Origin: Nanobdellati archaeon
GTDB lineage: Archaea; EX4484-52; JAADEF01
NCBI GenBank assembly: GCA_015521505.1
Contig: WAOB01000031.1
Location: forward strand, 1 to 5,296
DNA: 5,296 bases
Direction: 5' to 3'
Part shown: piece after piece, positions 1-5,296 of the stretch
Numbering within the stretch: the first letter of the stretch is position 1
How the letters are laid out: each line of letters opens with the position of its first letter
Program-made: the position numbers and the translations under genes
The notes under the pieces: model-generated
Databases searched by the model: none
The model's input: the letters and a program-made list of their open reading frames with translations, nothing else
What the model was told of the DNA's origin: nothing

Positions 1-36
1 GAATAAGAGTAACTTCTCATTAAGAGTATAAGTAAT

Positions 37-51
37 CTTTTAAAATTTATA
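37..51 (+). promoter_or_regulatory. possible archaeal TATA box region upstream of psmA
   Basis: An A/T-only run, cttttaaaatttata, ends about 33 bases before the psmA start codon. It could hold a TATA box (TTTAAAA or TTTATA), which would put transcription start roughly 10 to 20 bases before the ATG, giving a short leader that still includes the ribosome binding site. The whole window is A+T rich, so such runs are common, and no clear purine-rich BRE stands out. The region could also be an ordinary spacer inside a longer operon. This is inference with weak support. Confidence 0.3.
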
Positions 52-71
52 GCTGTTAGTTTAATTTTTAT

Positions 72-78
72 GAGGTGG
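72..78 (+). promoter_or_regulatory. Shine-Dalgarno site of psmA
   Basis: GAGGTGG is complementary to the 3' end of archaeal 16S rRNA (…AUCACCUCCU). It ends 5 bases before the ATG at 84. It decides the start: the GTG at 75-77 is in frame with psmA but lies inside this site, so it is not the likely initiator. Confidence 0.8.
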
Positions 79-83
79 TTTAT

Positions 84-782
84 ATGGATCTTACACCGGA
101 AAGTATGGGATATGACAGAGCAATAGTAGTATTTTCTCCAGATGGAAGACTATTCCAAGTAGAATATGCAAGAGAAGCAGTAAAAAAAGGATCAACTGTT
201 GTCTCCATGATCTATAAAGATGGTGTGTTATTTGCTTCAAGAACAAAGACTTCAAAACTAGTTAAATCCAGTGAGAAGCTATATAAGATAGATCATTTCA
301 TAGGTGCTGGGAGTGCTGGTTTTGTGGGAGATAGTAGAATATTAGTAGATATTGCACGATTAAAGGCACAGCAACATAGGTTATTGTATGAAGAAAAACC
401 GAGTGTTATAAGTATAGCAAAATATCTTGCAGATAGAATACAATCATACACACAATATGCAGGAGTAAGGCCTTACGGAGTAAGTTTCTTAATAGGTGGT
501 ATAGATGAAACAGGCAAGCATATTTATCAAACAGATCCTTCTGGTATTCTGCTTGAATGTTTAGCAAGAACAATAGGTAAAGAAGAAGACAAAGGTAATG
601 AAATATTGGAAAAAGAATGGAAAGAAAATTTAAGTTTGAAAGATGCTATATCTTTAGCCCTGAAAATTCTTAAACTTGAAGGTAAATTACTCAAAGATAA
701 TTATCAAATAAGTATAATAGATAATAAAGGATATAGAAATCTTTCTGATGAAAATATAAAGAAATTAGGTGTTAAAATATGA
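84..782 (+). CDS. psmA: 20S proteasome subunit alpha
   Basis: This is the alpha subunit of the archaeal 20S proteasome. Seven copies form each outer ring, which gates entry to the chamber where beta subunits cut unfolded proteins in the cytoplasm. The 232-residue product has the usual length. The gate motif Y-D-R is at residues 10-12, followed by the family signature FSPDGRLFQVEYA (17-29). Lys65, in SSEKLYKID, matches the alpha pocket lysine that holds the C-terminal HbYX tail of the ATPase activators. GVRPYG (127-132) and TDPSG (150-154) are also typical. There is no N-terminal nucleophile Thr, as expected for alpha. I chose the ATG at 84 because GAGGTGG lies just upstream. The in-frame GTG at 75 is part of that site, and Met8 at 105 has no such site. 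The gene ends in TGA and overlaps the SBDS start as ATGA, suggesting coupled translation. The beta subunit and the ATPase are not in the window. Confidence 0.97.
   Translation: MDLTPESMGYDRAIVVFSPDGRLFQVEYAREAVKKGSTVVSMIYKDGVLFASRTKTSKLVKSSEKLYKIDHFIGAGSAGFVGDSRILVDIARLKAQQHRLLYEEKPSVISIAKYLADRIQSYTQYAGVRPYGVSFLIGGIDETGKHIYQTDPSGILLECLARTIGKEEDKGNEILEKEWKENLSLKDAISLALKILKLEGKLLKDNYQISIIDNKGYRNLSDENIKKLGVKI
766..771 (+). promoter_or_regulatory. Shine-Dalgarno site of the SBDS gene, inside psmA
   Basis: TAGGTG lies within the last codons of psmA (coding Leu-Gly-Val) and ends 7 bases before the SBDS ATG at 779. With the 4-base ATGA overlap it supports translational coupling of the two genes. 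Confidence 0.7.
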
Positions 783-1153
783 AAGTTAAAGAAGTCATTG
801 CTAGATATAAGAAAGGAGGAAAAAAATTTGAGATACTCCTTAACTGGAATAAATATAACGAATATTTAAAACATCCAGGGAGAGTGGATATCTCAGAAGT
901 AGTAATTGGAAATAGTATCTTTGAAGATGTTAGAAAAGCATTAAGGTCAAAGGAGAAAGATATAAAAGAGGTTTTTGGAGAAAAACAATTCTATGAAATA
1001 TGTAAAGAGATAATCGAAAAAGGAGAAATTCAATTAACTGAAGACCAAAGGAAACAACTAAAAGAAGAGAAACTTAGGAAAATAATACACTTTATCTCTG
1101 CACACGCAATAGATGCACAAACATCTTTACCTTTAACACCTACAAGAGTATAA
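779..1153 (+). CDS. SBDS/Sdo1-family ribosome maturation factor, 5' part, ended by an in-frame TAA
   Basis: This is the 5' part of the archaeal homologue of SBDS/Sdo1, which in eukaryotes helps release the anti-association factor eIF6/Tif6 from the large ribosomal subunit and in archaea binds rRNA and the 50S subunit. The visible 124 residues hold the N-terminal FYSH domain (about 1-85: VIARYKKGGKKFEIL at 6-20, VDISEV at 36-41, VFGEKQ at 65-70) and the start of helical domain II (GEIQLTEDQR 82-91, ISAHAIDAQTSLP 106-118). The frame then meets TAA at 1151-1153. The next codons in the same frame continue the SBDS sequence to a TAG at 1469-1471, so the intact gene would be 779-1471, 230 codons, the normal archaeal length. 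The TAA sits where relatives have a conserved Glu in the R-I-E-x-A motif, so a single GAA-to-TAA change would explain it. The start is the ATG overlapping the psmA stop, with TAGGTG upstream. The family call is firm. Whether a functional protein is made is open. Confidence 0.9.
   Translation: MKVKEVIARYKKGGKKFEILLNWNKYNEYLKHPGRVDISEVVIGNSIFEDVRKALRSKEKDIKEVFGEKQFYEICKEIIEKGEIQLTEDQRKQLKEEKLRKIIHFISAHAIDAQTSLPLTPTRV
1151..1153 (+). other. premature in-frame TAA within the SBDS gene
   Basis: Codon 125 of the SBDS frame reads TAA. The flanking residues are T-R-V before and H-A-L after, matching the family pattern R-I-E-x-A-M/L, so the stop replaces the conserved Glu and no base is gained or lost. 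No hairpin, slippery run or second start with a ribosome binding site is visible beside it. It could be a real nonsense mutation, a recoded codon or a base-call error. Confidence 0.9.
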
Positions 1154-1471
1154 CACGCCTTAGAACAAGTCAATTTTAAAGTAGATCCTCTAAAAAATAC
1201 TGAAAAACAAATTGAAGAAGCAATAAAATCATTAAGAAGTGTTTTACCAATAAAAATAGAAAAAAAGATATACGAGATAAGATGTACCATAGATATTGCA
1301 GGCAAGATGAGGAACGAACTTACAAGAATGGGTGATATTAAAGATGAAGATTGGGGATCTAGTCATTATGTTTGTAAAGTGGAAATACCTGCAGGATTAA
1401 TGGATGTCCTTTTTAATACAGTGAACAAGTTAACTAAAGGAGAGGGGCTCGTTAGAGAAGTGAAAAAATAG
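1154..1471 (+). pseudogene. SBDS/Sdo1 gene, 3' part severed by the TAA at 1151
   Basis: These 318 bases are the rest of the gene that begins at 779, in the same frame: 105 sense codons followed by TAG at 1469-1471. Numbered on the whole gene, residues 126-160 finish helical domain II (HALEQV, then KVDPLK at 134-139 and LPIKIE at 156-161), and about 162-230 are domain III, with AGK (174-176), DEDWGSS (189-195), VEIPAGLMDVLF (201-212) and LTKGEG (218-223), all family hallmarks. A run of 105 stop-free codons in such A+T-rich DNA, with family motifs kept, means the break is very recent, is bypassed in the cell, or is a sequence error. The first in-frame ATG after the TAA is at 1307 (codon 177), inside domain III and without a convincing ribosome binding site, so separate translation of a useful domain is unlikely. 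I label it a broken gene only because of the written stop. If the TAA is an error, this is simply the second half of a normal gene. Confidence 0.75.
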
Positions 1472-1474
1472 GTG
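1470..1474 (+). promoter_or_regulatory. Shine-Dalgarno site of rrp4, fused with the SBDS stop
   Basis: AGGTG shares its first two bases with the TAG stop of SBDS (1469-1471) and ends 6 bases before the rrp4 ATG at 1481. The GTG at 1472-1474 is in frame with rrp4 but is part of this site, so it is a poor start candidate. Confidence 0.75.
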
Positions 1475-1480
1475 TTTATC

Positions 1481-2146
1481 ATGGGAGAGAGCAAGAGAAA
1501 GGTTGTATATCCTGGAGAAATAATTTATGAAGGTATAGATGCTCTACCTGGTTTGGGAGTTTATAGAGTAGAAGAAAAGATAATTTCTAAGCATATTGGT
1601 GTTGTAAATAAAAAAGGAAGAATAATTAACGTTGTTCCGTTAAATGGAGTATACATGCCGAAACAAGATGATTTTGTAATAGGAGAGATTATAGACATAG
1701 GTGTAAACTTCTGGTTAGTTGATATCCATTCTCCTTACGATGCATTCTTAGGTATATATGATATAACTGAGTTTGTAGATAAAGAAATAGATATCTCTGA
1801 GATATACGATGTAGGTGATTTAATTTATGCGAAAGTTTCTAGGGTTACTAAAACTAAATATGTTAATCTTACTATGAAAGATTCCCAAGCAAAAAGACTA
1901 TATAAGGGTTATGTAATAGATGTTTCCCCTTCTAAAGTGCCTAGAATTATAGGAAAAGGAGGTAGTATGATAAAAACAATAAAAGACCTTACTCAAACAA
2001 AAATCATAGTAGGACAAAATGGTAGAATATGGATACAAGGAAAAAATGCGGATCTTGCTGCCGAAGCAATTCTGTTTGTGGAAGAGAATGCCCTCATGGA
2101 AGGATTAACAGATAAAGTTAGTGAATATATCAAGTCTAAGACATAA
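1481..2146 (+). CDS. rrp4: exosome complex RNA-binding protein Rrp4
   Basis: Rrp4 is the RNA-binding cap of the archaeal exosome. Three copies of Rrp4 and/or Csl4 sit on the Rrp41/Rrp42 hexamer and feed RNA into its 3'-to-5' phosphorolytic channel. The 221-residue product shows the three expected parts: an N-terminal domain (about 1-55, with PGEIIYEG at 11-18 and GVYRVEEKIISKHIGVVN at 26-43), an S1 domain (about 62-135, with IGEIIDIG at 67-74 and LTMKD at 130-134) and a KH domain (about 138-205) whose GxxG loop is GKGG at 158-161, inside VPRIIGKGGSM. This domain order separates it from Csl4, which has a zinc ribbon instead of KH. I prefer the ATG at 1481 because AGGTG lies just upstream. Starting at the GTG at 1472 would add three residues and use up that site. 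The gene ends in TAA, followed one codon later by an in-frame TGA (2150-2152). It lies 9 bases after SBDS and 19 bases before rrp41. Confidence 0.97.
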   Translation: MGESKRKVVYPGEIIYEGIDALPGLGVYRVEEKIISKHIGVVNKKGRIINVVPLNGVYMPKQDDFVIGEIIDIGVNFWLVDIHSPYDAFLGIYDITEFVDKEIDISEIYDVGDLIYAKVSRVTKTKYVNLTMKDSQAKRLYKGYVIDVSPSKVPRIIGKGGSMIKTIKDLTQTKIIVGQNGRIWIQGKNADLAAEAILFVEENALMEGLTDKVSEYIKSKT

Positions 2147-2153
2147 CAGTGAA

Positions 2154-2160
2154 AGGTGAT
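2154..2160 (+). promoter_or_regulatory. Shine-Dalgarno site of rrp41
   Basis: AGGTGAT in the short rrp4-rrp41 gap is a seven-base match to the complement of the archaeal 16S rRNA 3' end and finishes 5 bases before the ATG at 2166. The ATG at 2159-2161 overlaps the site and is out of frame. Confidence 0.8.
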
Positions 2161-2165
2161 GCTAA

Positions 2166-2876
2166 ATGAGTAGAAAGTTTATAAGAAACGACGGTAGAAA
2201 ACCTGAAGAGTTAAGAAGACCATATAAGATTAAGTTAGGAGTTGTTCCCAGAGCAAATGGATCTGCTTTAGTTCAGTCAGGTAAAACTATTGTGATGGCT
2301 GCTGTGTATGGTCCAAAAAAAGTGATCCCAAAACATTTAGAAGATCAAGAAAAAGCAATCCTGAGATGTAGGTATAACATGATAACGTTTTCTGTTAAAG
2401 ATAGAAAAAAACCCGGCCCTGATAAAAGATCCGCAGAGATAAGTAAGCTTATAGAGAATGCATTAAGTAATGTTGTAATGTTAGAAGAATATCCCAGAAC
2501 AGCTATTGATATATACTTAGAAGTTATTCAGGCAGATGCAGGAACAAGAGTTGCCGCTTTAACTGCTGCTTCTTTAGCATTGGCTGATGCTGGTATTGCT
2601 ATGAAAGATCTTATTCCTTCCACAGCAGCAGGTAGAGTTAACGGTCATATAGTTTTAGATTTAAACAAAGAAGAGGAAGATGTTGAAGATGCCATAGATT
2701 TGCCTTTTGCCTATATACCTTCAACTAAAGAAGTGGTACTCTTGCAAATGGACGGTATAGCAGATATAGAGGAAATAGAGGAAATAATAGAAATGGCTAA
2801 AAAAGGATGTGACAAAATATATGAAATGCAGATAAAGGCGATAAAAGAAAAATACGGTAGTTATTTAGAAGAATAG
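2166..2876 (+). CDS. rrp41: exosome complex exonuclease Rrp41 (catalytic ring subunit)
   Basis: Rrp41 is the active RNase PH-type subunit of the archaeal exosome ring. With phosphate it removes nucleotides from RNA 3' ends, and in reverse it can add purine-rich tails. Three copies alternate with Rrp42. The 236-residue product opens with NDGRKPEELR (8-17), typical of Rrp41. ILRCRYNM (65-72) carries the arginines that line the RNA path. QADAGTR (122-128) is the phosphate-binding loop (family G-S/T-R). Asp178 in DLPFA matches the catalytic Asp of known archaeal Rrp41 proteins, so it should be active. LADAGI (139-144) and DLIPSTAAG (148-156) are also family-typical. The ATG at 2166 is backed by AGGTGAT upstream. 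The C-terminus is Glu-rich. The TAG stop (2874-2876) runs into the rrp42 ribosome binding site. Its length and the next-door Rrp42 separate it from bacterial RNase PH. Confidence 0.98.
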   Translation: MSRKFIRNDGRKPEELRRPYKIKLGVVPRANGSALVQSGKTIVMAAVYGPKKVIPKHLEDQEKAILRCRYNMITFSVKDRKKPGPDKRSAEISKLIENALSNVVMLEEYPRTAIDIYLEVIQADAGTRVAALTAASLALADAGIAMKDLIPSTAAGRVNGHIVLDLNKEEEDVEDAIDLPFAYIPSTKEVVLLQMDGIADIEEIEEIIEMAKKGCDKIYEMQIKAIKEKYGSYLEE

Positions 2877-2881
2877 GGTGA
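2876..2881 (+). promoter_or_regulatory. Shine-Dalgarno site of rrp42, joined to the rrp41 stop
   Basis: GGGTGA starts on the last base of the rrp41 TAG and ends 5 bases before the ATG at 2887. The GTG at 2878-2880, in frame with rrp42, is inside this site and so is unlikely to be the initiator. Confidence 0.75.
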
Positions 2882-2886
2882 AAATT

Positions 2887-3666
2887 ATGATAACACATAC
2901 CGCAATGGAATTCATAAAAAAGAAATTATGTGAAGGGGAAAGGTTGGATGATAGAAAATTAAAAGAGTATAGAGAAATTGTAATTGAAAGGGGTGTAGGC
3001 GAGAATGCAGAAGGATCTGCAAGAGTTAAAATAGGGCAAACAGAAGTTATAGCAGGCATAAAAATGCAAGTAGGAGAGCCTTTTAAAGATACTCCAAACG
3101 AAGGGATCTTAATAACTTCTGCAGAGTTTATGCCTTTCTCCTCAAGTGAAGTAGAACCAGGACCCCCTACTGTAGATGAGATAGAGTTAGGAAGGGTAAT
3201 TGATAGGGGAATAAGAGAAGGTAAGGTTATCGATTTAGAGAAATTATGTATAGTTGAGGGTGAAAAGGTTTGGACAATATTTGTAGATATATATTTAGTA
3301 AATGATGATGGTAATATGTATGATGCTTCCTCTCTTGCAGTCATGAATGCGTTAATGGATGTTAAAATACCTAAGTTGGATGAAAATTATGAAATCATAG
3401 AAGGGGAATTTAACGGTAAATTGCCCATACGACATAAAGTGGTTTCATTAACTGCATATAAAGTAGGAAATGTTATCTTTTATGATCCTAATGCAAAAGA
3501 AGAAGAGGTCGTAGATGCAAGGTTAACAGCAGGTATAAGAGATGATGGAAAGATTGTTTCTTTACAAAAAGGGATGGAAGGTAGTTTTAAGTATGATGAA
3601 ATAATACCCACTTTAAGGGAATTAAAAGAAAGAGGGTTGGAGTTCATAGGAAAATATGTTCAATAG
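2887..3666 (+). CDS. rrp42: exosome complex protein Rrp42 (non-catalytic ring subunit)
   Basis: Rrp42 is the partner of Rrp41 in the RNase PH-type hexamer. It has no activity of its own but shapes the RNA-binding and active-site interface. The 259-residue product has the family length, about 25 residues longer than Rrp41. Recognisable segments are GERLDDRKLKEYR (17-29), GSARVKIGQTEV (43-54), the acidic and proline-rich stretch EVEPGPPTVDE (88-98), ELGRVIDRGIRE (100-111) with arginines that contact RNA in known structures, EKLCIVEGEKVW (118-129) and YDASSLAVMNAL (145-156). The segment YDPNAKEEEVVDARLT (199-214) stands where Rrp41 has its catalytic Asp motif, in keeping with an inactive subunit. 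I chose the ATG at 2887 because GGGTGA lies just upstream. A GTG start at 2878 would add three residues. The gene is 10 bases after rrp41, so it is surely in the same transcript, and it ends in TAG merged with the gatE ribosome binding site. Confidence 0.97.
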   Translation: MITHTAMEFIKKKLCEGERLDDRKLKEYREIVIERGVGENAEGSARVKIGQTEVIAGIKMQVGEPFKDTPNEGILITSAEFMPFSSSEVEPGPPTVDEIELGRVIDRGIREGKVIDLEKLCIVEGEKVWTIFVDIYLVNDDGNMYDASSLAVMNALMDVKIPKLDENYEIIEGEFNGKLPIRHKVVSLTAYKVGNVIFYDPNAKEEEVVDARLTAGIRDDGKIVSLQKGMEGSFKYDEIIPTLRELKERGLEFIGKYVQ

Positions 3667-3671
3667 TGATC
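3666..3671 (+). promoter_or_regulatory. likely Shine-Dalgarno site of gatE, joined to the rrp42 stop
   Basis: GTGATC pairs with the GAUCAC part of the archaeal 16S rRNA 3' end and begins on the last base of the rrp42 TAG. It ends 3 bases before the ATG at 3675, but because it pairs further inside the anti-SD its register matches the other genes: the T of GTG is 8 bases before the ATG. The GTG at 3666 is also in frame with gatE and cannot be fully excluded as the start. Confidence 0.6.
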
Positions 3672-3674
3672 TTA

Positions 3675-5296
3675 ATGTTTAAAGAAAATGAGGTACTCCC
3701 TCAAAAAATCGATTATAGTAGAGTAGGGTTTAAGTGTGGTTTGGAAATACATCGGAGAATGAAAGGAGAGAAATTATTTTGTAGATGCTCATCAAATCTA
3801 GATGAAACAGAAAAAGCAAATTTTTTATTCTCAGTCAAAAGAATATTACATATATCTAAAAGTGAAGAAAATACTATAGATAAAGCAGCAGTAGAAGAAA
3901 TTAAAAAAGGTAAATATTATATTTATAATGTATATGATAAAGGAGTTTGTTTGGTGGATTTAGACGAGTTTCCTCCATTAACTCCAAAAGAAGAAATTAT
4001 CAATAAAGCAATAATAACATCTCTAATGTTTAATTGTTACATACCTAACGAATTGTTATTTATGCGAAAAATAGTTTTAGATGGTTCCAATACTACAGGT
4101 TTTCAAAGAACGGGCATAGTTGGTATAGAAGGATATATAAGAACATCTAAAGGCATAGTAGGTATTAAAACTATTTGTCTGGAAGAGGAAAGTGCTCAGA
4201 TAATTGAAAAAGACGAAACAAAAACAGTATATGATTTAAGGAGATTGGGAATACCTCTGATAGAAATAGCCACCTCTCCCGATATTAAAGATGACAAACA
4301 TGCAAAAGAGGTTGCTTTAAAAATTGGAAATATGCTCAAAATCACAGGATTTTATCAAAGAGGGTTGGGTAGCATAAGACAAGATTTAAATATTTCTATA
4401 AGAGATGGTTGTAGAGTTGAGATAAAAGGTTTGCAAGATATAGAAATGATAGAAGAAGTGGTTAGGAAAGAGGTAATAAGACAGATTTCTTTATTAAATT
4501 TAAGGGAAAAACTTAAAAACTACAAATTTGATTTCTCACGGGTTGTTGATGTAACTTCTCACTTTAAAGAAACTAATTCAAAGCTGTTTAAGAACAAAAA
4601 AGTTTATTGTTTTTCCTTAAATAAGTGTAAAGGTTTGTTTAAAGTTAAAATAACTCCAACCAGAACTTTAGGAAATGAATTAGCAGGATATGTTAAAATA
4701 AAAACACCTGCTAAAGGATTTATTCATACTGATGAAAATGTAAATAAATACGGTATAGAAAGTGAAATTAATAGTGTTTATGCGAATAATTTTTCCACAA
4801 ATGATTTATTGGTTTTTGTTGTTGGCGATAAATCTTTAGCTGAAAAAGTTAAGGATACTATAAAAGAATATTTTGATTCTCTTATAAGAGAGGGTTTAAA
4901 AAACGAAACGAGAAAGGTTTTAGAGAACGGAGATACAACATACTTAAGACCTTTACCTGGAGCAGCGAGGATGTATCCTGAAACCGATGTTCCACCAATC
5001 CGAATAACCAAAGAAAAAATAGAAAAGTTAAAAAAGATGGTTCCTAAGAGTATTGAGGAAATAAAAGAACATCTTAAATCAAAAGGATTGAATGAAGAAT
5101 TAATCAACCAGTTTTTGGAATCAAAATATCTTGACATGTATATTGAAGATAAAGAATTCTTTGAAAACAAGCTAAAAGAAAAAATATCATGCCTATTAAA
5201 CATAGTTAAAGATGTAGAAAGGAAATATAAATTAGATATATCCTCTCATATATCATACATTAAAGATGCCTTAAATCTATATGTTGAGGAAGTTAT
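3675..5296 (+). CDS. gatE: Glu-tRNA(Gln) amidotransferase subunit E (partial, runs off the window end)
   Basis: GatE is the archaeal kinase and transamidase subunit that, with the ammonia-supplying GatD, turns Glu-tRNA(Gln) into Gln-tRNA(Gln) in organisms lacking a glutaminyl-tRNA synthetase. The open frame gives 540 full codons with no stop. The family is about 620-640 residues, so the last part of the tRNA-binding tail is missing. Seen in order: the GatB/E catalytic cradle (about 15-280) with GLEIH (22-26), LFCRC (34-38) whose cysteines recall the metal site, LDGSNTTGFQRT (135-146), TICLEEESA (166-174), RRLGIPLIEIATSPDI (189-204), RGLGSIRQDLN (229-239) and VEIKG (248-252); a GAD insertion like that of bacterial AspRS (about 285-400), which separates GatE from GatB; LRPLPGAARMYPETDVPP (425-442); then the start of the helical and YqeY-like tail (about 445 on). 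After GLEIH the usual Gln-Gln appears as Arg-Arg. The start is the ATG at 3675, 8 bases after rrp42. A GTG at 3666 would add three residues. GatD is not in the window. Confidence 0.96.
   Translation, partial: MFKENEVLPQKIDYSRVGFKCGLEIHRRMKGEKLFCRCSSNLDETEKANFLFSVKRILHISKSEENTIDKAAVEEIKKGKYYIYNVYDKGVCLVDLDEFPPLTPKEEIINKAIITSLMFNCYIPNELLFMRKIVLDGSNTTGFQRTGIVGIEGYIRTSKGIVGIKTICLEEESAQIIEKDETKTVYDLRRLGIPLIEIATSPDIKDDKHAKEVALKIGNMLKITGFYQRGLGSIRQDLNISIRDGCRVEIKGLQDIEMIEEVVRKEVIRQISLLNLREKLKNYKFDFSRVVDVTSHFKETNSKLFKNKKVYCFSLNKCKGLFKVKITPTRTLGNELAGYVKIKTPAKGFIHTDENVNKYGIESEINSVYANNFSTNDLLVFVVGDKSLAEKVKDTIKEYFDSLIREGLKNETRKVLENGDTTYLRPLPGAARMYPETDVPPIRITKEKIEKLKKMVPKSIEEIKEHLKSKGLNEELINQFLESKYLDMYIEDKEFFENKLKEKISCLLNIVKDVERKYKLDISSHISYIKDALNLYVEEV

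Noticed and set aside
12..27. Small imperfect hairpin (ACT-T-CT / AGAGT) before psmA, as a terminator of an upstream gene
   Set aside because: Only five base pairs with a bulge, A+T rich, and no strong T run directly after it. One frame could end a previous gene at 29-31, but about nine codons are too few to support this.
1030..1305. Minus-strand open frame of 91 codons across the SBDS break
   Set aside because: It lies wholly opposite the SBDS coding sequence, has no recognisable motif or ribosome binding site, and is Cys/Ser/Phe-rich as expected of a shadow of A-rich coding DNA.
1307..1471. Independent translation of SBDS domain III from the ATG at 1307
   Set aside because: No convincing ribosome binding site precedes it, and the start falls inside domain III, so the product would be an incomplete fold.
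2865..3344. Minus-strand open frame of 159 codons opposite rrp42
   Set aside because: It is antisense to strongly conserved Rrp42 sequence; its Ser/Ile/Phe-rich translation is a reverse-complement artefact.
4551..4561. The 11-base word gtaacttctca also found at 9-19
   Set aside because: A single short match in A+T-rich DNA, one copy lying inside gatE coding sequence. No longer repeat or flanking structure supports it.
4778..5203. Minus-strand open frame of 141 codons opposite gatE
   Set aside because: It is antisense to the conserved GatE GAD domain and tail region, with no family signal of its own.

Overview
The window is a tightly packed, single-strand run of six archaeal housekeeping genes, all on the plus strand: psmA (20S proteasome alpha) - SBDS/Sdo1 ribosome maturation factor - rrp4 - rrp41 - rrp42 (the archaeal RNA exosome core) - gatE (archaeal Glu-tRNA(Gln) amidotransferase subunit E, cut by the window end). 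Proteasome, SBDS and exosome genes in this order form the well-known archaeal exosome superoperon. Together with GatE, which is found only in archaea, this places the DNA in Archaea. The DNA is A+T rich, with mostly AGA/AGG arginine codons and many ATA isoleucine codons. I cannot name the lineage. Methanococcales and haloarchaea are unlikely because they lack the exosome. An A+T-rich, possibly thermophilic or DPANN archaeon would fit.

Layout: 1-83 is a short leader with a possible TATA element and the psmA ribosome binding site. psmA (84-782) overlaps SBDS by 4 bases (ATGA). The SBDS reading frame runs 779-1471 but is broken by an in-frame TAA at 1151-1153. The sequence on both sides is recognisable SBDS in the same frame, so this is one gene with a nonsense codon, a recoded codon or a base error. 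rrp4 (1481-2146), rrp41 (2166-2876) and rrp42 (2887-3666) follow with gaps of 9 to 19 bases. gatE (3675 to beyond 5296) follows 8 bases after rrp42. No RNA gene, mobile element, CRISPR array or long non-coding stretch is visible. The only stretch of more than 300 bases that is not a plain open gene is 1154-1471, the severed SBDS 3' part.

The genes join protein turnover (proteasome), ribosome assembly (SBDS), 3'-to-5' RNA decay and processing (Rrp4 cap on an Rrp41/Rrp42 ring) and translation fidelity (GatE makes Gln-tRNA(Gln) with GatD, which is not in the window). All six starts have a GGTG-type Shine-Dalgarno core in almost the same register. In four genes this core supplies an in-frame GTG nine bases before the true ATG, which is a trap for start calling. 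I see no undescribed system here. The points worth a second look are the SBDS nonsense codon, gatE in the slot usually held by a ribosomal protein gene, and the stop/ribosome-binding-site fusions.
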